NCBI GenBank assembly: GCA_021234155.1
Contig: JAJEKV010000003.1
Span: forward strand, 24,834,874 to 24,898,873
Origin: Isoetes taiwanensis
Taxonomy: Eukaryota > Streptophyta > Lycopodiopsida > Isoetales > Isoetaceae
Direction of reading: 5' to 3'
Length of the DNA stretch: 64,000 bases
Positions within the stretch are counted from its first letter, which is position 1; every line of letters begins with the position of its first letter. The position numbers and the translations under genes were made by a program. Positions 27,401-36,990 of this stretch are shown here, piece after piece. Under the pieces are notes generated by a model that was given only the letters and a program-made list of their open reading frames with translations, ran no database searches and was not told the origin of the DNA.

Positions 27401-30400
27401 TGTGAGGCTTTTCCTCGAGGCCATTTTAATATGTTTTTATTTATACAGCGACTTAGTGAAGCGCAAAGTTTTTTATGCTGCTATGGAGTATCTTCCCTAT
27501 TTGTCTGAGGATTCTTCAGTTGGTTGCGTATCTAAAATTTTTGACAGGTATAGTAAATTTTTGTTTTCCTTGTTTGTTCTTGCATGCCCAGTTATACCTG
27601 GATTAAGAACAATGTCTGTGTATGTGCATTTCATCTGCTTTGTATATTCATGGGCAGATTTCTAGATCAGTCCCGTGAGGTCAAGCGTGCAATAAAAACT
27701 GTGAAGGATGAAGAACAAGCTGATTATCAACAACTGGCTTTGCAAAAGGCTAAGGCTGTTCAGTGGCTTTGTTTTACTCCACCTGCATCAATACCCAATG
27801 CAGATAGGCTAAAAGCGGAGTTACTTGCCCGTGCATTGAAGCATAGGTATATATATCCTCTCTGCGATGTACATTAATATACAGGTCATAGCTTCTGGAG
27901 CTTATTCATTGCTTCTGTGATTCAGCAATACCTTGTTCCGCGAGTTCTGTTTGGCATCACTATGGAGGAGCACAACGGTTCCTGTTGGTGCTCATGTATT
28001 GCTTGGCCATCTCGCAGAGCCTTTAAAACAAGAGTCTGAAGCCGTATTTGCACTTGATCAAGAGGGTTTGCAAGGAAGCTTCCAAGAGTTTGAGGACTGG
28101 GTATACATTCTACTGTTTCTCACTTTGAAAAATTTACCAGCTTGTGCAGAATTTGCGGTCTAACTGTGCTATGGAATATGTCAATGCTTGCATCCTTCTG
28201 CATAACTTTGATAACAGTCAACAAAGATTTGTCCATGATATGTGAAAGCTCTGCAGCTTGTTTGCCTGATAGGGTTGTGCTTAAAACACAAGATCTAATC
28301 ATATTACACAGGACTGGCAGTAGGAATCCATGAGGGATAGGATCCAATATTTTAGATAGCAAGTTTGAGGCCATGAAAAACGTCAGTTGCCCCTGTCAGA
28401 CATGGTGACAATATTGTGATAGTAGTGTGTAAAAAGACTTCTTACTGGATGATGGTTCTGCATTGCATCTTTCCGACGATGTTAATTTTCTCTGAGATGT
28501 TCTTGGTTTGAAATTCTCTTTCTAATATGGATACTGTGTCTACAGAGGGAGTTCTTTGCTTGTGATGCACTCTACCGTAACTGGTTAAAGAGTGAGGAAA
28601 TTTCGTCTGTTGAGGAGGGGGTAAAAGCAGTATCAGCTGCCCAACAAGCTCTCGAGGCAACCCTTATGTTGTTGAATCGTATGTATACTTGTGAAATCAT
28701 GCTTTCATATGCATTTATGCTGTTGGGAGAAAAAATACCTGAGCATTATTTCTGATACTCTCCTTCGCTCTTACTGCAAATAATCCATTAGGAAACAAGG
28801 GCATGTGGTTGGCATTGGACGCATCAAATGACCACCAGGATGATTCAGTTGAATGGCTGGAGATGAAGGTTACTGCTGTGGTACTATCAGCTGATGCATG
28901 CTTTTTGCCACCAGATGCAACTATATGTACTGCATTAACTGGTGCCTTCTACACTTGTGTGGAAGAAGTAATCACTAATCAAAGACAGCTATCTGTGAGT
29001 TCTTAATTTTGACCTGAGTTGCCCTTGTAGTTCAATTACATTCTCTCTCTTTCTTTGTTTCGTTGATATGGTATGCATACAATGCTTTGTTAGATATATG
29101 CTTGCATATTACCTTTTCACCATGATGCAAAATATACTTTGATCTTTTTTCGCTAAAGCACACCGACAGAGATAAATAAAGGCTAGCATTTGCCCTTGAT
29201 ACAATGGCAATACAAGCAAGGGGTCCATTTGTCCATCTATATGAAAGGCAGAGATGCTGCGCAGCAACTATGGTCTTTGCCTTATGTGCCTGTTAAATGT
29301 GAAGCTTTCCTATCTTGTTCATTATTAAACCAATTTGGGCTAAGGAATTTATGAATTCTTTGCTTATCTGTTTGTGCGCAATTCAATGTGTTTCATTTCT
29401 TATAAAATTTGTTTTATGATTTATGAAATTAACCACTTTTATGGGGACCTGCATTCCTTTCAGGTGAATGTAGTTATCAATACATACAATCCCAGCTTTG
29501 TGGATATATTTGTTCGTTGCTTAGCAATTGAGGGGGATGGGTTTGGATACACTGCACATGATGGTGGATTACTCAGCACTGTTGTTGTAGCTGGAATTAA
29601 AGGTAAGCTTTAGATGCAGTATTTTTATGTTATTTAAACTGGAAATCAGTTCTTTCTACAATCTGTACCAGGTGAGCTTCAGCATTTTCAAGTTGGTGTT
29701 ATGCTGGAAGTTCTGCGCCTTGACGCATGGACCATAAACAGGGATGGTGCTAGGGAACCTGCAGATTATATTGTAAGAGGCCTTTGTCGTCGTTGCTGCC
29801 TGCCAGAGCTTGTTTTGAGATGCCTGCAGGTGGGCTTTCTTTTGAACTTCTATATATGTTTGTGTTCCTTACCTCGTTAAAACCATTCACGACTGCTACA
29901 TCAGTAAAGGACAATTCTTTTGCTACTTAAATGAGCGTTTCCTGTATACATAAAAACATAAAAAGACAGTTTGGAACAGCATAATGACCACACTAAGGTG
30001 TGTTTGAACAGGATTGGCAAGAAAGCAATGGAAAAATGTTGAATGTGTATAAAACGGTTCCTAATTAGCGAGTTAGGTATAAAAATGCAAACACCATATC
30101 CTATCATGCTAACAGAAATAGGAATGCTACACATTGGAAGGGAAAGCCCTTTGCCAGTTTCTTTTGTACATAGTGAGGGTGTAAACTATGTCTACCAATA
30201 GGTTGCCTTTTATTGCACTGCAAGAATCCCAGCAAACTGGTTGGTAGCATCGCCTTGGATGATCTACCCTACAAATGCATTGGCTATCCGTGAGCTGGTT
30301 ATAGCCGAGATGATTAGCAAGCTGTGGGCAAATGCTCAAGGAAAGCTGGACTATTATAGAAAAGACATTAATCCCATGGTCATGTATGTTCCACAACAAT

Positions 30401-31219
30401 ATCTTTTGGATAGCTTATCTGTTGCATCCAGACATCAGATTTGTAGGATGAGGGTTAGCTCCCATCGCCTACACAGTGAAGATGGTTTGGAATCCAGCGG
30501 TCCAAAAGAACGTGCAAGGTTGGAGGAAGTAGAGGATGCACAGCTCTTTTGATTGCATGTCCAGCTTATGAAACCATTAGAAGACAACATGATACAAAGC
30601 AAAACACTCAACTAATGTTTATATGTTTTTACAGATGCCCACCAAAAGTAGCATCTTCAATTAGAGATTTGTGGCAAGTAAGAGAGGCTCGTTTGAGTCA
30701 TAACCTAGGCATTTAGTGTCCATATAAGTTTGTTTTGTAATTCTTTGCGTCTCCTAGATCACAAGATCTTTATAAGATTGTGAATATACTTATCTTTATA
30801 TTTAGGATAGAAATCATTCAAATAACATCATCAGCCTTCCCTTCAAGGATGTCTTTATGAAATTTGTCTCATGTTTATGGATTAAAGACTCCTTTCTTCA
30901 TCCTTCAGTTTCTTGTGAACAGTTTTTACTTCTAAAGGTACAATGGTATATGTTTTCAGATAAAGGCTTCATTGGCAAATGCTCTGGTAGAAGAGGATGA
31001 CGATTATGATGTTCTAGAGCTTGTTGCATCCAGCAGCATCGGCTTGCATTATCTCTTCAGTCAGAGGCAGCTACAGGTCTGATTACGTGTAAGTAAGAAT
31101 TTTCTCACTGAAAGCTGCTTAACTTTATTATGTTTGTGCAGGAGCTCTTACTTCTGGAAAGAGAGCAGACTATTTGTAGCATGGAAGCTAGAGAGAACGA
31201 TCTCCGAATGATGATGTGA
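15477..31219 (+). CDS. NUP107: Nucleoporin NUP107, outer-ring (Nup107-160/Y complex) scaffold, 25 exons
   Basis: The spliced ORF is 3186 nt (1061 residues), in frame at every junction with GT-AG introns. Exons: 15477-15556, 16224-16494, 16575-16650, 16760-16829, 16921-17036, 17807-17841, 17910-18035, 23201-23359, 23426-23521, 23586-23753, 25788-25886, 25992-26188, 26265-26322, 26428-26516, 27038-27169, 27259-27381, 27449-27547, 27658-27846, 27926-28100, 28546-28678, 28792-28994, 29464-29602, 29672-29829, 30960-31076, 31142-31219. Recognised by plant Nup107 blocks: SFQTPSERQQYRRYRKRH at the N-terminus, LIRAGRVREAQELCR, LQAVELESGF, RRLWKWACFCASE, QPRDLLGVFQKL, VQWLCFTPP, VGAHVLLGHLAEPLKQ, and YIVRGLCRRCCLPELVLR near the end. 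Length matches the plant family (about 1.05-1.1 kaa). The protein is an alpha-helical stack that binds Nup133 and Nup96 in the Y complex. The start at 15477 was chosen because the family begins just before the acidic SFQ...YRRYR block; an in-frame ATG at 15297 has no family-like sequence after it. Splice sites are predicted by eye. Confidence 0.93.
15603..15611 (+). promoter_or_regulatory. Telo-box in NUP107 intron 1
   Basis: AAACCCTAA lies about 47 bp after the exon 1 donor. Telo-boxes near the 5' end are common in plant housekeeping and cell-cycle genes and bind Myb-like factors. Function here is inferred from the motif and position only. Confidence 0.4.
17001..17284 (+). repeat. Tandem duplication across the exon 5 / intron 5 boundary of NUP107
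   Basis: Two 142-bp units (17001-17142 and 17143-17284) differ at about seven positions. Unit 1 contains the last 36 bp of exon 5 and its donor (GCAAAG|GTGCAA). Unit 2 repeats both the coding stretch and the donor inside intron 5. The second copy has no obvious acceptor of its own, so it is a decoy donor; the usual junction to exon 6 (17807) keeps the frame. Confidence 0.95.
18118..18296 (-). repeat. 3' LTR of the copia element
   Basis: 179 bp, identical to the copy at 22988-23166. It holds a perfect inverted repeat with 10-bp arms (GACGTGGCAT/ATGCCACGTC, one-base spacer, 18240-18260) and a second with 7-bp arms (ATGACTA/TAGTCAT) around 18214-18231. Confidence 0.97.
18297..18304 (-). other. 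Polypurine tract of the copia element
   Basis: On the minus strand, AGAAGGGG directly precedes TGTTAG, the start of the 3' LTR. It is the expected plus-strand primer site. Confidence 0.85.
18344..22729 (-). CDS. Ty1/copia gag-pol polyprotein
   Basis: 1461 residues in one frame. In order: gag with a UBN2-like domain (about 5-235; DPWKITQNPILDGSNYVSW, VLKPGW); a remnant zinc knuckle (GHFRNRC only, about 240-250); aspartic protease (FLMLDSGASKHLIGD, about 370); GAG-pre-integrase with HHCC (HARFAHMGG ... CEACHLAK, about 510-560); integrase core (DDFSRFTWVF, RTENGTEY about 640, NGVAERKHR); a copia-type reverse transcriptase (WQMDFKSAFLNGDLKETIY, LYVDDVIITG, about 1000-1250); and RNase H (DADHAGTDFDYRRSHTGY, STTEAEIKAL, KHHDTELCFVREQ). 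Two key sites look altered: the first two knuckle cysteines are missing, and the second integrase acidic residue is Glu where family members have Asp. The frame is otherwise fully open. Confidence 0.96.
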   Translation of the reverse strand: MGGPDPWKITQNPILDGSNYVSWSEFFEIYLGLLKLKKVLKPGWDPDTNPDEDEEALDHLKSLVDSEIRLQLKECKTFMEAWKYLKSSCVVTGLAKQSLIKQEMEQLKLATCDNVQAYLSKLKSLKQQLIGAGGRIDEQDLIILIFRGVGDRFQNIIGSIKTCSQKGVQFTFTEVQNLLVQEELEDTNKVQQAQLQLAQVNLAVADATKLKQTERYKHPDKPVKEISQLRIDLILSVLLGHFRNRCPQFKQWLESTRTGTSTSTSTSTPTPTHHAFSGSTVLSPLFSHEYLGMAITGNLEDLSLPYDTQIIPDIEHVFEKTFEVSIHLDLTVTTAAHDDEQFLSYAPELPLILGTSNLNVATHSGMPSPFLMLDSGASKHLIGDESLLLNPQIDQSVQVTVGNGNSCQSFSKGELHLKSNDGVIIEVPDVTYLPTLLTNLLSVSQFDLQGMTIIFGNKRVYITMKSPFELLSPAQLGILLTGHLNKAGLYTMDAQPLSYATSFIVTDMTAESLWHARFAHMGGQAIGELTRLAMVEGLPNLASKYIECEACHLAKQPQAPYPDHAQDRAEKPLEIVHSDLCYMPVISYGGAAYFFIVVDDFSRFTWVFLLKTKNQVFSYFKDFVIFIQQHMGSKIKELRTENGTEYVNGEFDAFCQANGIHRQLIVPFAHSQNGVAERKHRSLQNLVRSMLTYKHLNLKFWGEALHAAVYIANRAPTKALPNMTPFEAFYGKKPRVDHLRIFGCLAYAAIPMEKLKKAGKLSDRAIKCIFVGYSLNNKGWRFFDPKNKQVFVSRSVQFVEDAEYKEDKADISSFQLELLHHLFEYANSRPLTPVTPANVVDVPSLSAAHEQNSASDSQPLAVDTADDSTHLLIPEDDHHGIPFVGQGVSSPLYESDFSSNSLDADYSLASIPAIPDPMVSPRRSRRLAGLPPENVTCNFALMAKYQEHQDPQTFKQAAKHKEWITAMESEISMLLKQQTWDLVSRPSHHNVIGSKWVFRTKFNSDGSVAKHKARLVAKGYNQKFGYDYTDVFAPVARMDTIRAVLAFAAAKGWPIWQMDFKSAFLNGDLKETIYMEQPAGFVQQGQEHLVCKLKRSLYGLKQAPRCWNHKINAFLLAAGFQRSHKDPSLYYKYHDGRTCILTLYVDDVIITGDATELILKLKADLGNSFELTDLGLLHFCLGIEVWQHSTYLHLTQTKYIKDLLLRFHMEDTKDASSPYEQGNKLTLNSQEPSCDVTLFRQLVGSLIYLNITRPDITFAVSQVSRFMQSPKQNHWRAAKRILAYLKATMTEGLVYRKQDNMDLLFYTDADHAGTDFDYRRSHTGYISMLGASPITWGSKKQTSVSLSTTEAEIKALVTGTQEMMWLLQLFQELKVPISKAKLLVDNSGAIDLLKDEQYHHPTKHHDTELCFVREQMQQSTLDVEYCITSSQLADGMTKPLTGSGLKQMKFLLGMQKLQVNP
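22975..22987 (-). other. Primer binding site (initiator tRNA-Met)
   Basis: On the minus strand TGGTATCAGAGCC begins at the base after the 5' LTR. TGGTATCAGAGC is the standard plant copia primer site complementary to the 3' end of initiator tRNA-Met. Confidence 0.92.
22988..23166 (-). repeat. 5' LTR of the copia element (promoter LTR)
   Basis: 179 bp, identical to the 3' LTR. The ACGT-core palindrome lies at 23110-23130 and would sit in the U3 region. No clear TATA box was identified. Confidence 0.97.
24446..24850 (+). mobile_element. LINE ORF2 C-terminal fragment in NUP107 intron 10
   Basis: A 133-codon open frame includes MCHMDIIESEERFIFTCPAF followed by a hydrophobic helix-rich stretch. 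The CxM..E..FIFTCPAF spacing matches the Cys/His end region of LINE ORF2 seen at about 3930 (CIEDESHALLRCPVY) and in the 48.6-48.9 kb LINE. It is a 5'-truncated relic, not a host gene. Confidence 0.6.
25228..25400 (+). mobile_element. Ty1/copia gag remnant in NUP107 intron 10
   Basis: Translated on the + strand, DPWKLTPNPMRDGS then, after a deletion and frame change, VILKPGW and DEQALDH match the start of the gag in the 18-23 kb copia element (DPWKITQNPILDGS, KVLKPGW, EEALDH). A later frame gives VPDIRHQL, like VDSEIRLQL. The relic is old and in sense orientation, from a related but distinct copia. Confidence 0.7.
30241..30620 (+). mobile_element. LINE ORF2 C-terminal fragment in NUP107 intron 23
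   Basis: The open frame 30241-30552 contains CRMRVSSHRLHSEDG, which matches ARLRLSSHRLHIEEG at about 3840 of the first LINE. It continues to a further frame with CMSSL. It is a truncated relic on the gene's sense strand. Confidence 0.65.
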
Positions 31220-34200
31220 TTGTTGTCTCATTTGTAAGTAGTAAGTATTGAATTAGAAATGTACAAAGGTATCATGCTCAATGTTGACGAAGCTGTGTTA
31301 ATCCTTGATTCCTCATATCTATTAATTGTTGATTATATTATTGATTAGAGAGTGATAGTATGATGTCCATCTAGAAACCTTAGGACCACTGCATGATTCG
31401 CTCATTTATTGGCCATAACAGTTATGCCAGAGGTTGATTAGGAAAATAGATGAAACTTTTAGTATCAACATAATGTGGAAAGGAAAGTGGATATCATTTG
31501 TCCGTAAAGTGGATGTTTAAAACAATGATACAGATTTGCATACTTCCTTATGCTCAAACTAATGATACAAATTTGCATACTTCCTTTTATCGGCAATATT
31601 GTTTCCTGGGTTGCTCGAGGGGAAACCCTAGGGTGAGGGGGGTTTTGAATACTCTGGAGATTTGCTTTTGATAGATGCTGAAGTATTCTTTGTGGAGGGT
31701 CGGGATCCATGTTGGGCTGTAAACCAGAGAGGACGTTCGTGGATAGAATTGTGCCATGAGTGAGATGGTTTGGCTAGGGGCGAGTAGATGGTTTGGGTAG
31801 GGGCTTGAAAGGCAGGTGAAATTGGGCAAATCGAGATGTGAAGTGCAAAACATGGGGTCTTGTCTAACCTAGAGACTAAGCATGCTGTCGAGCAGAGAAG
31901 TTGAAGAGCGCCTTTGATAAACCCAATGCCCTGCAAGACCGTAACTAGCAAGAAAGCTAGTCGATAGAGTAACATTATGCATGTAGAGCCAGTGCTTATC
32001 CGAATCATCCCAAAGAGGAAGAATCATCTTGTCTATGAGAGCTGATGGAAGAAAAATGATCACTTTCTGAGTGCCTACTAACTAGCGATCCACCTACCTG
32101 TAAGAAAAGATGTTGCTGCTTCTTTATGGTGATTAGGTATTCCATGCTGCTTTGCAGCTGTCCAGATTTGCTTGTTCCTCGTTAATTTAGAAAAACAATT
32201 GTGTTGATATCTCATTTATGTGATGTAGTCATAATTTCATATATGATATAATCACATTGGATACTGCCAAAGATTAAGCAAAACTGTAAGATGGACGCAG
32301 CACCAGGTTTGACATTTATGGCTGCACTTGGAAGTGGGTAGAAGGTTCTTGCAACCAGTTTTGAAATGAAATTCCCACTAATGTAATGGTGATATGATAT
32401 TGCAGATATTGAAAGAGAACTTGAAGTTAGCAAGCAAGACAGCGCATTTTCTGAATCAGTTAGAAGGAATTGGTTGTGACGTGATTAAAGTTCATGTGCG
32501 TAGCTTCTGTGTTTTAGAATCAAGCTCATGCTCGAGAATATTTTGCCAACAAGAGGGGTAAAGTTTCAGCTTAATGGAACTCAAATCATAAAAATTGCTT
32601 CCATTTTTGTTAGCTCTGTAGGAGGATGCTCTTTCCTACATGAGTAGCTGTTGAACCATGTGTAAAGAAGCATCCTCAGCTCATTGTCGAATATCATGTG
32701 TCAATCTCACATTTGTGGATAGCCCATTTTGTTACAAGTCGTACACCTCGTAAACATGACGGAGAAATTTATAGGCAATGTTTGGGATGAGCATTTCTGG
32801 GCTACAGGCGGTCAGATTCATTGTATCAGAGAATTAATTCATACTTTCAGCTTTAGAAAGCTCATTTAGTTCCTTTTTTTTTTAATGTGTAATATAACCA
32901 TAGACAAAAACACCAAGCTTCAAACAGTAGCAAGGTTGGATCAAACCATTGCCATGGGTAAGGGGCAAATTTGCAACCTAAGAGAAAATGTCATGTACAA
33001 CTTATGATGACATAAACATAATTGACATGAGTCTAGAACACCTAGAAAATATATGCTTTTTGGGATGCATAAATATGTCATGAGAGTTAAAGCTATTCTT
33101 TCTTATAGTGATTCAAAACCTAAATGGATATGACTATGTTGAGCATGTCCTACAACTTGCTTTTAGTGTTTCCCTCCTTCAGGTACATTTGGCACTGGGT
33201 CCTCTTAGGCAATATCACTATTATCGGAAAAATGAAATATCGAATGCTAAATATGGCATGTCGTTTATCAACCTTCAAGTAAAAGCAAAAATTTGATTGC
33301 CGGAAAGCATGAACCACCATTGAAACGATGGGTGTGCCTTAAAAATCACCTCAAATAAGCATCTATATAGCTCATCTCTTATATTTCTAAGAAATGAAAT
33401 CTTTTATCTACATGGGTGAAGGCCAGATCCGTTTGCCCTTACCCAAATCTTTGTATTGCTTGAGAAATTGATAACTCAATGAACAAGCTCCTCTGAGCTT
33501 AGTCTAAGCAGTGTACGGTCCGGCCTTGCCTACCTGTTTGTCTGTCTAGACTAAATATATACATAAAGCCGTCAATTAAAAAAAGAAGCAGAGAAATGCA
33601 AAAGGATGAATATGATATCCAAGGGATGTACAACAGTCATTGCTGGGTTAAAAGAGTAAAAGGACTTGAATAAGGAAGAACCACAATGCCGTTCAAGCCG
33701 CATTGCCTGATCTAGACCATCCTTATACAGGCATGATTTGCAATATGCAAAAAACTCAATTGGACATTTTGAAGTTCAATCCTCGGGCCAACGCCTCACT
33801 TTTTCGATCTTTGGTTGTCACAACATCTTCATTCTACAATGGAGCTAATGAGGATGGAGCCAGAGGGGACGGGCTTGACGTTTTTAGATAATGGAAATGG
33901 AGGAGCATTAGTCATCTGTATGTGCAACCACTTGGACAACAACCCCGAAGGAAGGGTGGTTGTGAGAGAGTTATTGGAATTTTTCCATAAAAAAGGGATG
34001 GGTTGCATGTCACTATAAACACCATTTAAGTATATTTTTTTGTTGGAGGGTGTTTGAATATATTTGAAAAAGATATGGATTATATGCCACTATATTGTCA
34101 GAAATATATGTCCTTTTTAGGGTATCTGCTAAAGGGTTTTTAGCTATCTTAGGAATGTAGAGGGTATAAACCAAATTGTATATAAGTGAACACATTGCAC

Positions 34201-35050
34201 CGATAAAAAAAAACTTTAGTCTAGGGTTTTACAAATTTTGATCTCTTTATAATTCATCAATCTGAAAAGGATTAGTTGTGTCCAGCCTAATATATATATA
34301 AGAAAGACTAGATGCAAAAGAATCAAAGTGGAAAACTCGAGCTAGAATTCATGACTAATGATATGATAAGAACCAAGGCAATGATAGTAAGGATTTATTG
34401 TGGGCATGGAATGGGAAAGTCAAACATAGAAGTCATATGATATGAAACGAAGCAACTTTTTATCAATGTTAATCAGCATGGTGGTGATAATATTCTGTTC
34501 TTGAAGAATTGTGATTGGGAAAGATGTCTGGAGTGCATGGGGTTGCTCGGCCTAGGGCTCTACACTCATATTAACAGAGTATTAACTAGAAGCAATAAAC
34601 ACCAACAAGGATACATGCCAGAATTGACAATGAAGGATGTGAGGCCAGTGGGAACATGCAGTAAATTGTTCTAGGCGAACTTGACTGTGACTCTATTGCG
34701 TATTAAACGGGAGCAAGTCATGGAAACGGGAGCAAAAGAAATATTCCTCAAATATTCCCTTTTTGGTAAAAAAAAGGGAGGTATATTGAGGCTAAAAAAA
34801 AAGACATGAATTTATATCCCCCCAAAAAAAAAAAAAAAAAAAAAAAAAAAAGGTGGGTCCCTTTTTTTTTTGCACAAAGTGAGAATTGGCTACATCATAA
34901 TGACACTTTTTTACACAGTTAAGTTTTCCTTAAAATGTACTTTTAGAATGAACTCATGTTTTCAGTGAATATAGCTTTTAATTGAAAATAGAAGTGAAGT
35001 GTTACTTGAAATAGTAGGAGTTACAATGTTTGAAGATGAAATCTTTATAT
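31220..35050. other. Intergenic downstream of NUP107, no gene recognised
   Basis: This stretch includes the NUP107 3' UTR; no unambiguous AATAAA signal was picked out. An acceptor-like site at about 32405 (TTGCAG|ATATTG) begins a short open stretch and could be a 3' UTR exon or chance. A perfect GCTTAG/CTAAGC hairpin lies near 33500 and poly(A)/poly(T) runs near 34785-34870. No ORF here resembles a known protein. Confidence 0.55.
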
Positions 35051-36930
35051 TCACATGCAAAATTTATAATCTTTGATGAGAGCGGGATCAAGCATATCGT
35101 CATATTCATTTATATCTTCTTCATCACCTTCACTTCTTTCGCTGCCACTTGAGAAAGTGCTTGAGTTATCTTTCTCATCACTATCAACAAAGGGCGAAGC
35201 ATTGTTACCGCTGCTCTCTTCTTTCTCGTAGTTACAAGCCTTTTTCAGCAAATTGATCATCCTTTGATATAAATGATCGCTAGATTTAGTTTGAAGTCAT
35301 AATACAATAGGTAAACTTCTTGTAGGTTTAGCTTATCCCTACAAATTACTTTTTTTGGCCTTTTTTGCCTTCCCTTGATTTCTCGTTTGTAATTCATACC
35401 TTCCTTCAAAAGCATTTACTGAACGTGTAGCAAGCCAGTGAATCTTGAGTTTAGTTACTAAGCCTTCCTCTTTAATTGTGTCAGTAACTTTTGCTATCCA
35501 GAAACATCGCCTTTTTTCATCTTCCTCAGTTGGAAGAACAATGATATTTTTTGCAACCCAGAGGCTCATTTTTGCATCTTGGTCCGAGGTACATGATCTG
35601 GCCCTTTTTTTCCCTTTGTTTGGGTCTGATTAGTTCTGAAGTTGCTGGAAGGGTGTGAGGCCACTCAAAAGGTTCTTGCAACTGCCTTACACTCAGGTTT
35701 TCATTCACAATCTTTTGTTCTAGAATGAAACTTCTCCAGTACATTTGGTCTTCTTCTATGAAGTACTTAAAGCCCAAGAAAATTCCATTTTCAATGGCTT
35801 GTACAGATTACACTCGAGTACTTTTCTTTTCCTTTGACTGTTTTGAATGCCTTAACACTAGAGTCATCACATGATGTACCAGAAAAGGTGCATTTGCACT
35901 GTTTGCGTTAAAATTCACATAAAATCAGGGGTTCAATAATCAGTCAAACCCTTCTTATATGTTAATATATGGCAGTCATGTTGCATGGGAAAAATACCTA
36001 AAAATCTATTGGTCCCCATTCATGAAAGTTACACTTAGGTAAACCCAAGGGGGTCAAGTCTGTTTCGCTACATGTTTAGATAAAGTAAACCTGTCTCGGC
36101 AAGACAATTTTTATGATTTTTTTCATTATTTTTGTATTTTTCTACACGAGTTAGAGAGTAAGACACAAAAAACTGCACCTCAATCCGAGGTCTGAGAAGG
36201 GGGATAGGGTTGTTTGAAAATGACAGGGTCAAAACTGCTGCTTGTCTTCTGTGAACCAATACTGGTTTCCAGAAAGCTGTTTCCAAATCAAATCTCTAAC
36301 TTTTGTAGGAAAATGAATTTTGATCCAAAATTTTGAATATAAGTATTAGACAACTTGCTTTATCTAAGAAAAATGTCCATTAGCCTTGATGATGAGGTTT
36401 TGATTTTCTTTTATTTTTTCAATTACAAATGAATGATAACTTATGTCTATATAGGAGTAAAATGATTCAAAGTCATCCTCAAAAAAATCATATTATGAAA
36501 GGTTACCACGATATGGAATCACCCCAAAAACAAACACGTAAAAAAAGCATAGCGTTTGTTTTCAAGAAATCAAGAAAGGTTCGTATTACCTGAGGACCAT
36601 TACCGGTCCACCTTCTTTTTAAAATTAAGAACTCCCTCATGTTAATCAATTTCAGTTTCGATTGCAGGATATAAGCACCTCATGAGCTACTCTATTCATT
36701 AAAAATAATCAATGCTCCTGATCTTGAGGTTTAGCATAAACTTTCTAGTGTTCATTCCAAGTTATCTGTTAGAGTACGCATTCCATGGATTTCATAAACC
36801 TATGTATTGAATGGTGAACTCAAAACTTGTATTTTTTATCTTCTCAAGTTGTGGAAGCAATGCAAAAGAATGAAAAACAAATATAAAAAGCTAGAACTAT
36901 GAAAAATAAAGATAGACTGCTATGTCTGTT

Positions 36931-36990
36931 TCCCATAACCCGATTGGGTTCCGTGGACGTTAAAATTTTCTTCCTTCCTTCCTTCCTTCC
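36931..36990 (+). mobile_element. LINE-type 3' tail with (TTCC)n
   Basis: CCCATAACCCGATTGGGTTCC then GTGGACGTTAAAA leads into five TTCC units. The block matches the tail at 62602-62636 (-) closely. No coding lies upstream, so it is a severely 5'-truncated LINE or a SINE sharing the LINE tail. Confidence 0.65.

Noticed and set aside
31465-32063. Cluster of overlapping minus-strand ORFs
   Set aside because: No recognisable motif and heavy frame overlap; could be decayed repeat but nothing supports a gene.
32396-32480. Possible extra 3' exon of NUP107
   Set aside because: The coding frame already ends at a family-like C-terminus at 31219; an acceptor-like AG alone is weak evidence.
33480-33590. 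Possible SINE (hairpin GCTTAG/CTAAGC then A-rich end)
   Set aside because: No pol III boxes, no target duplication and no second copy in the window.
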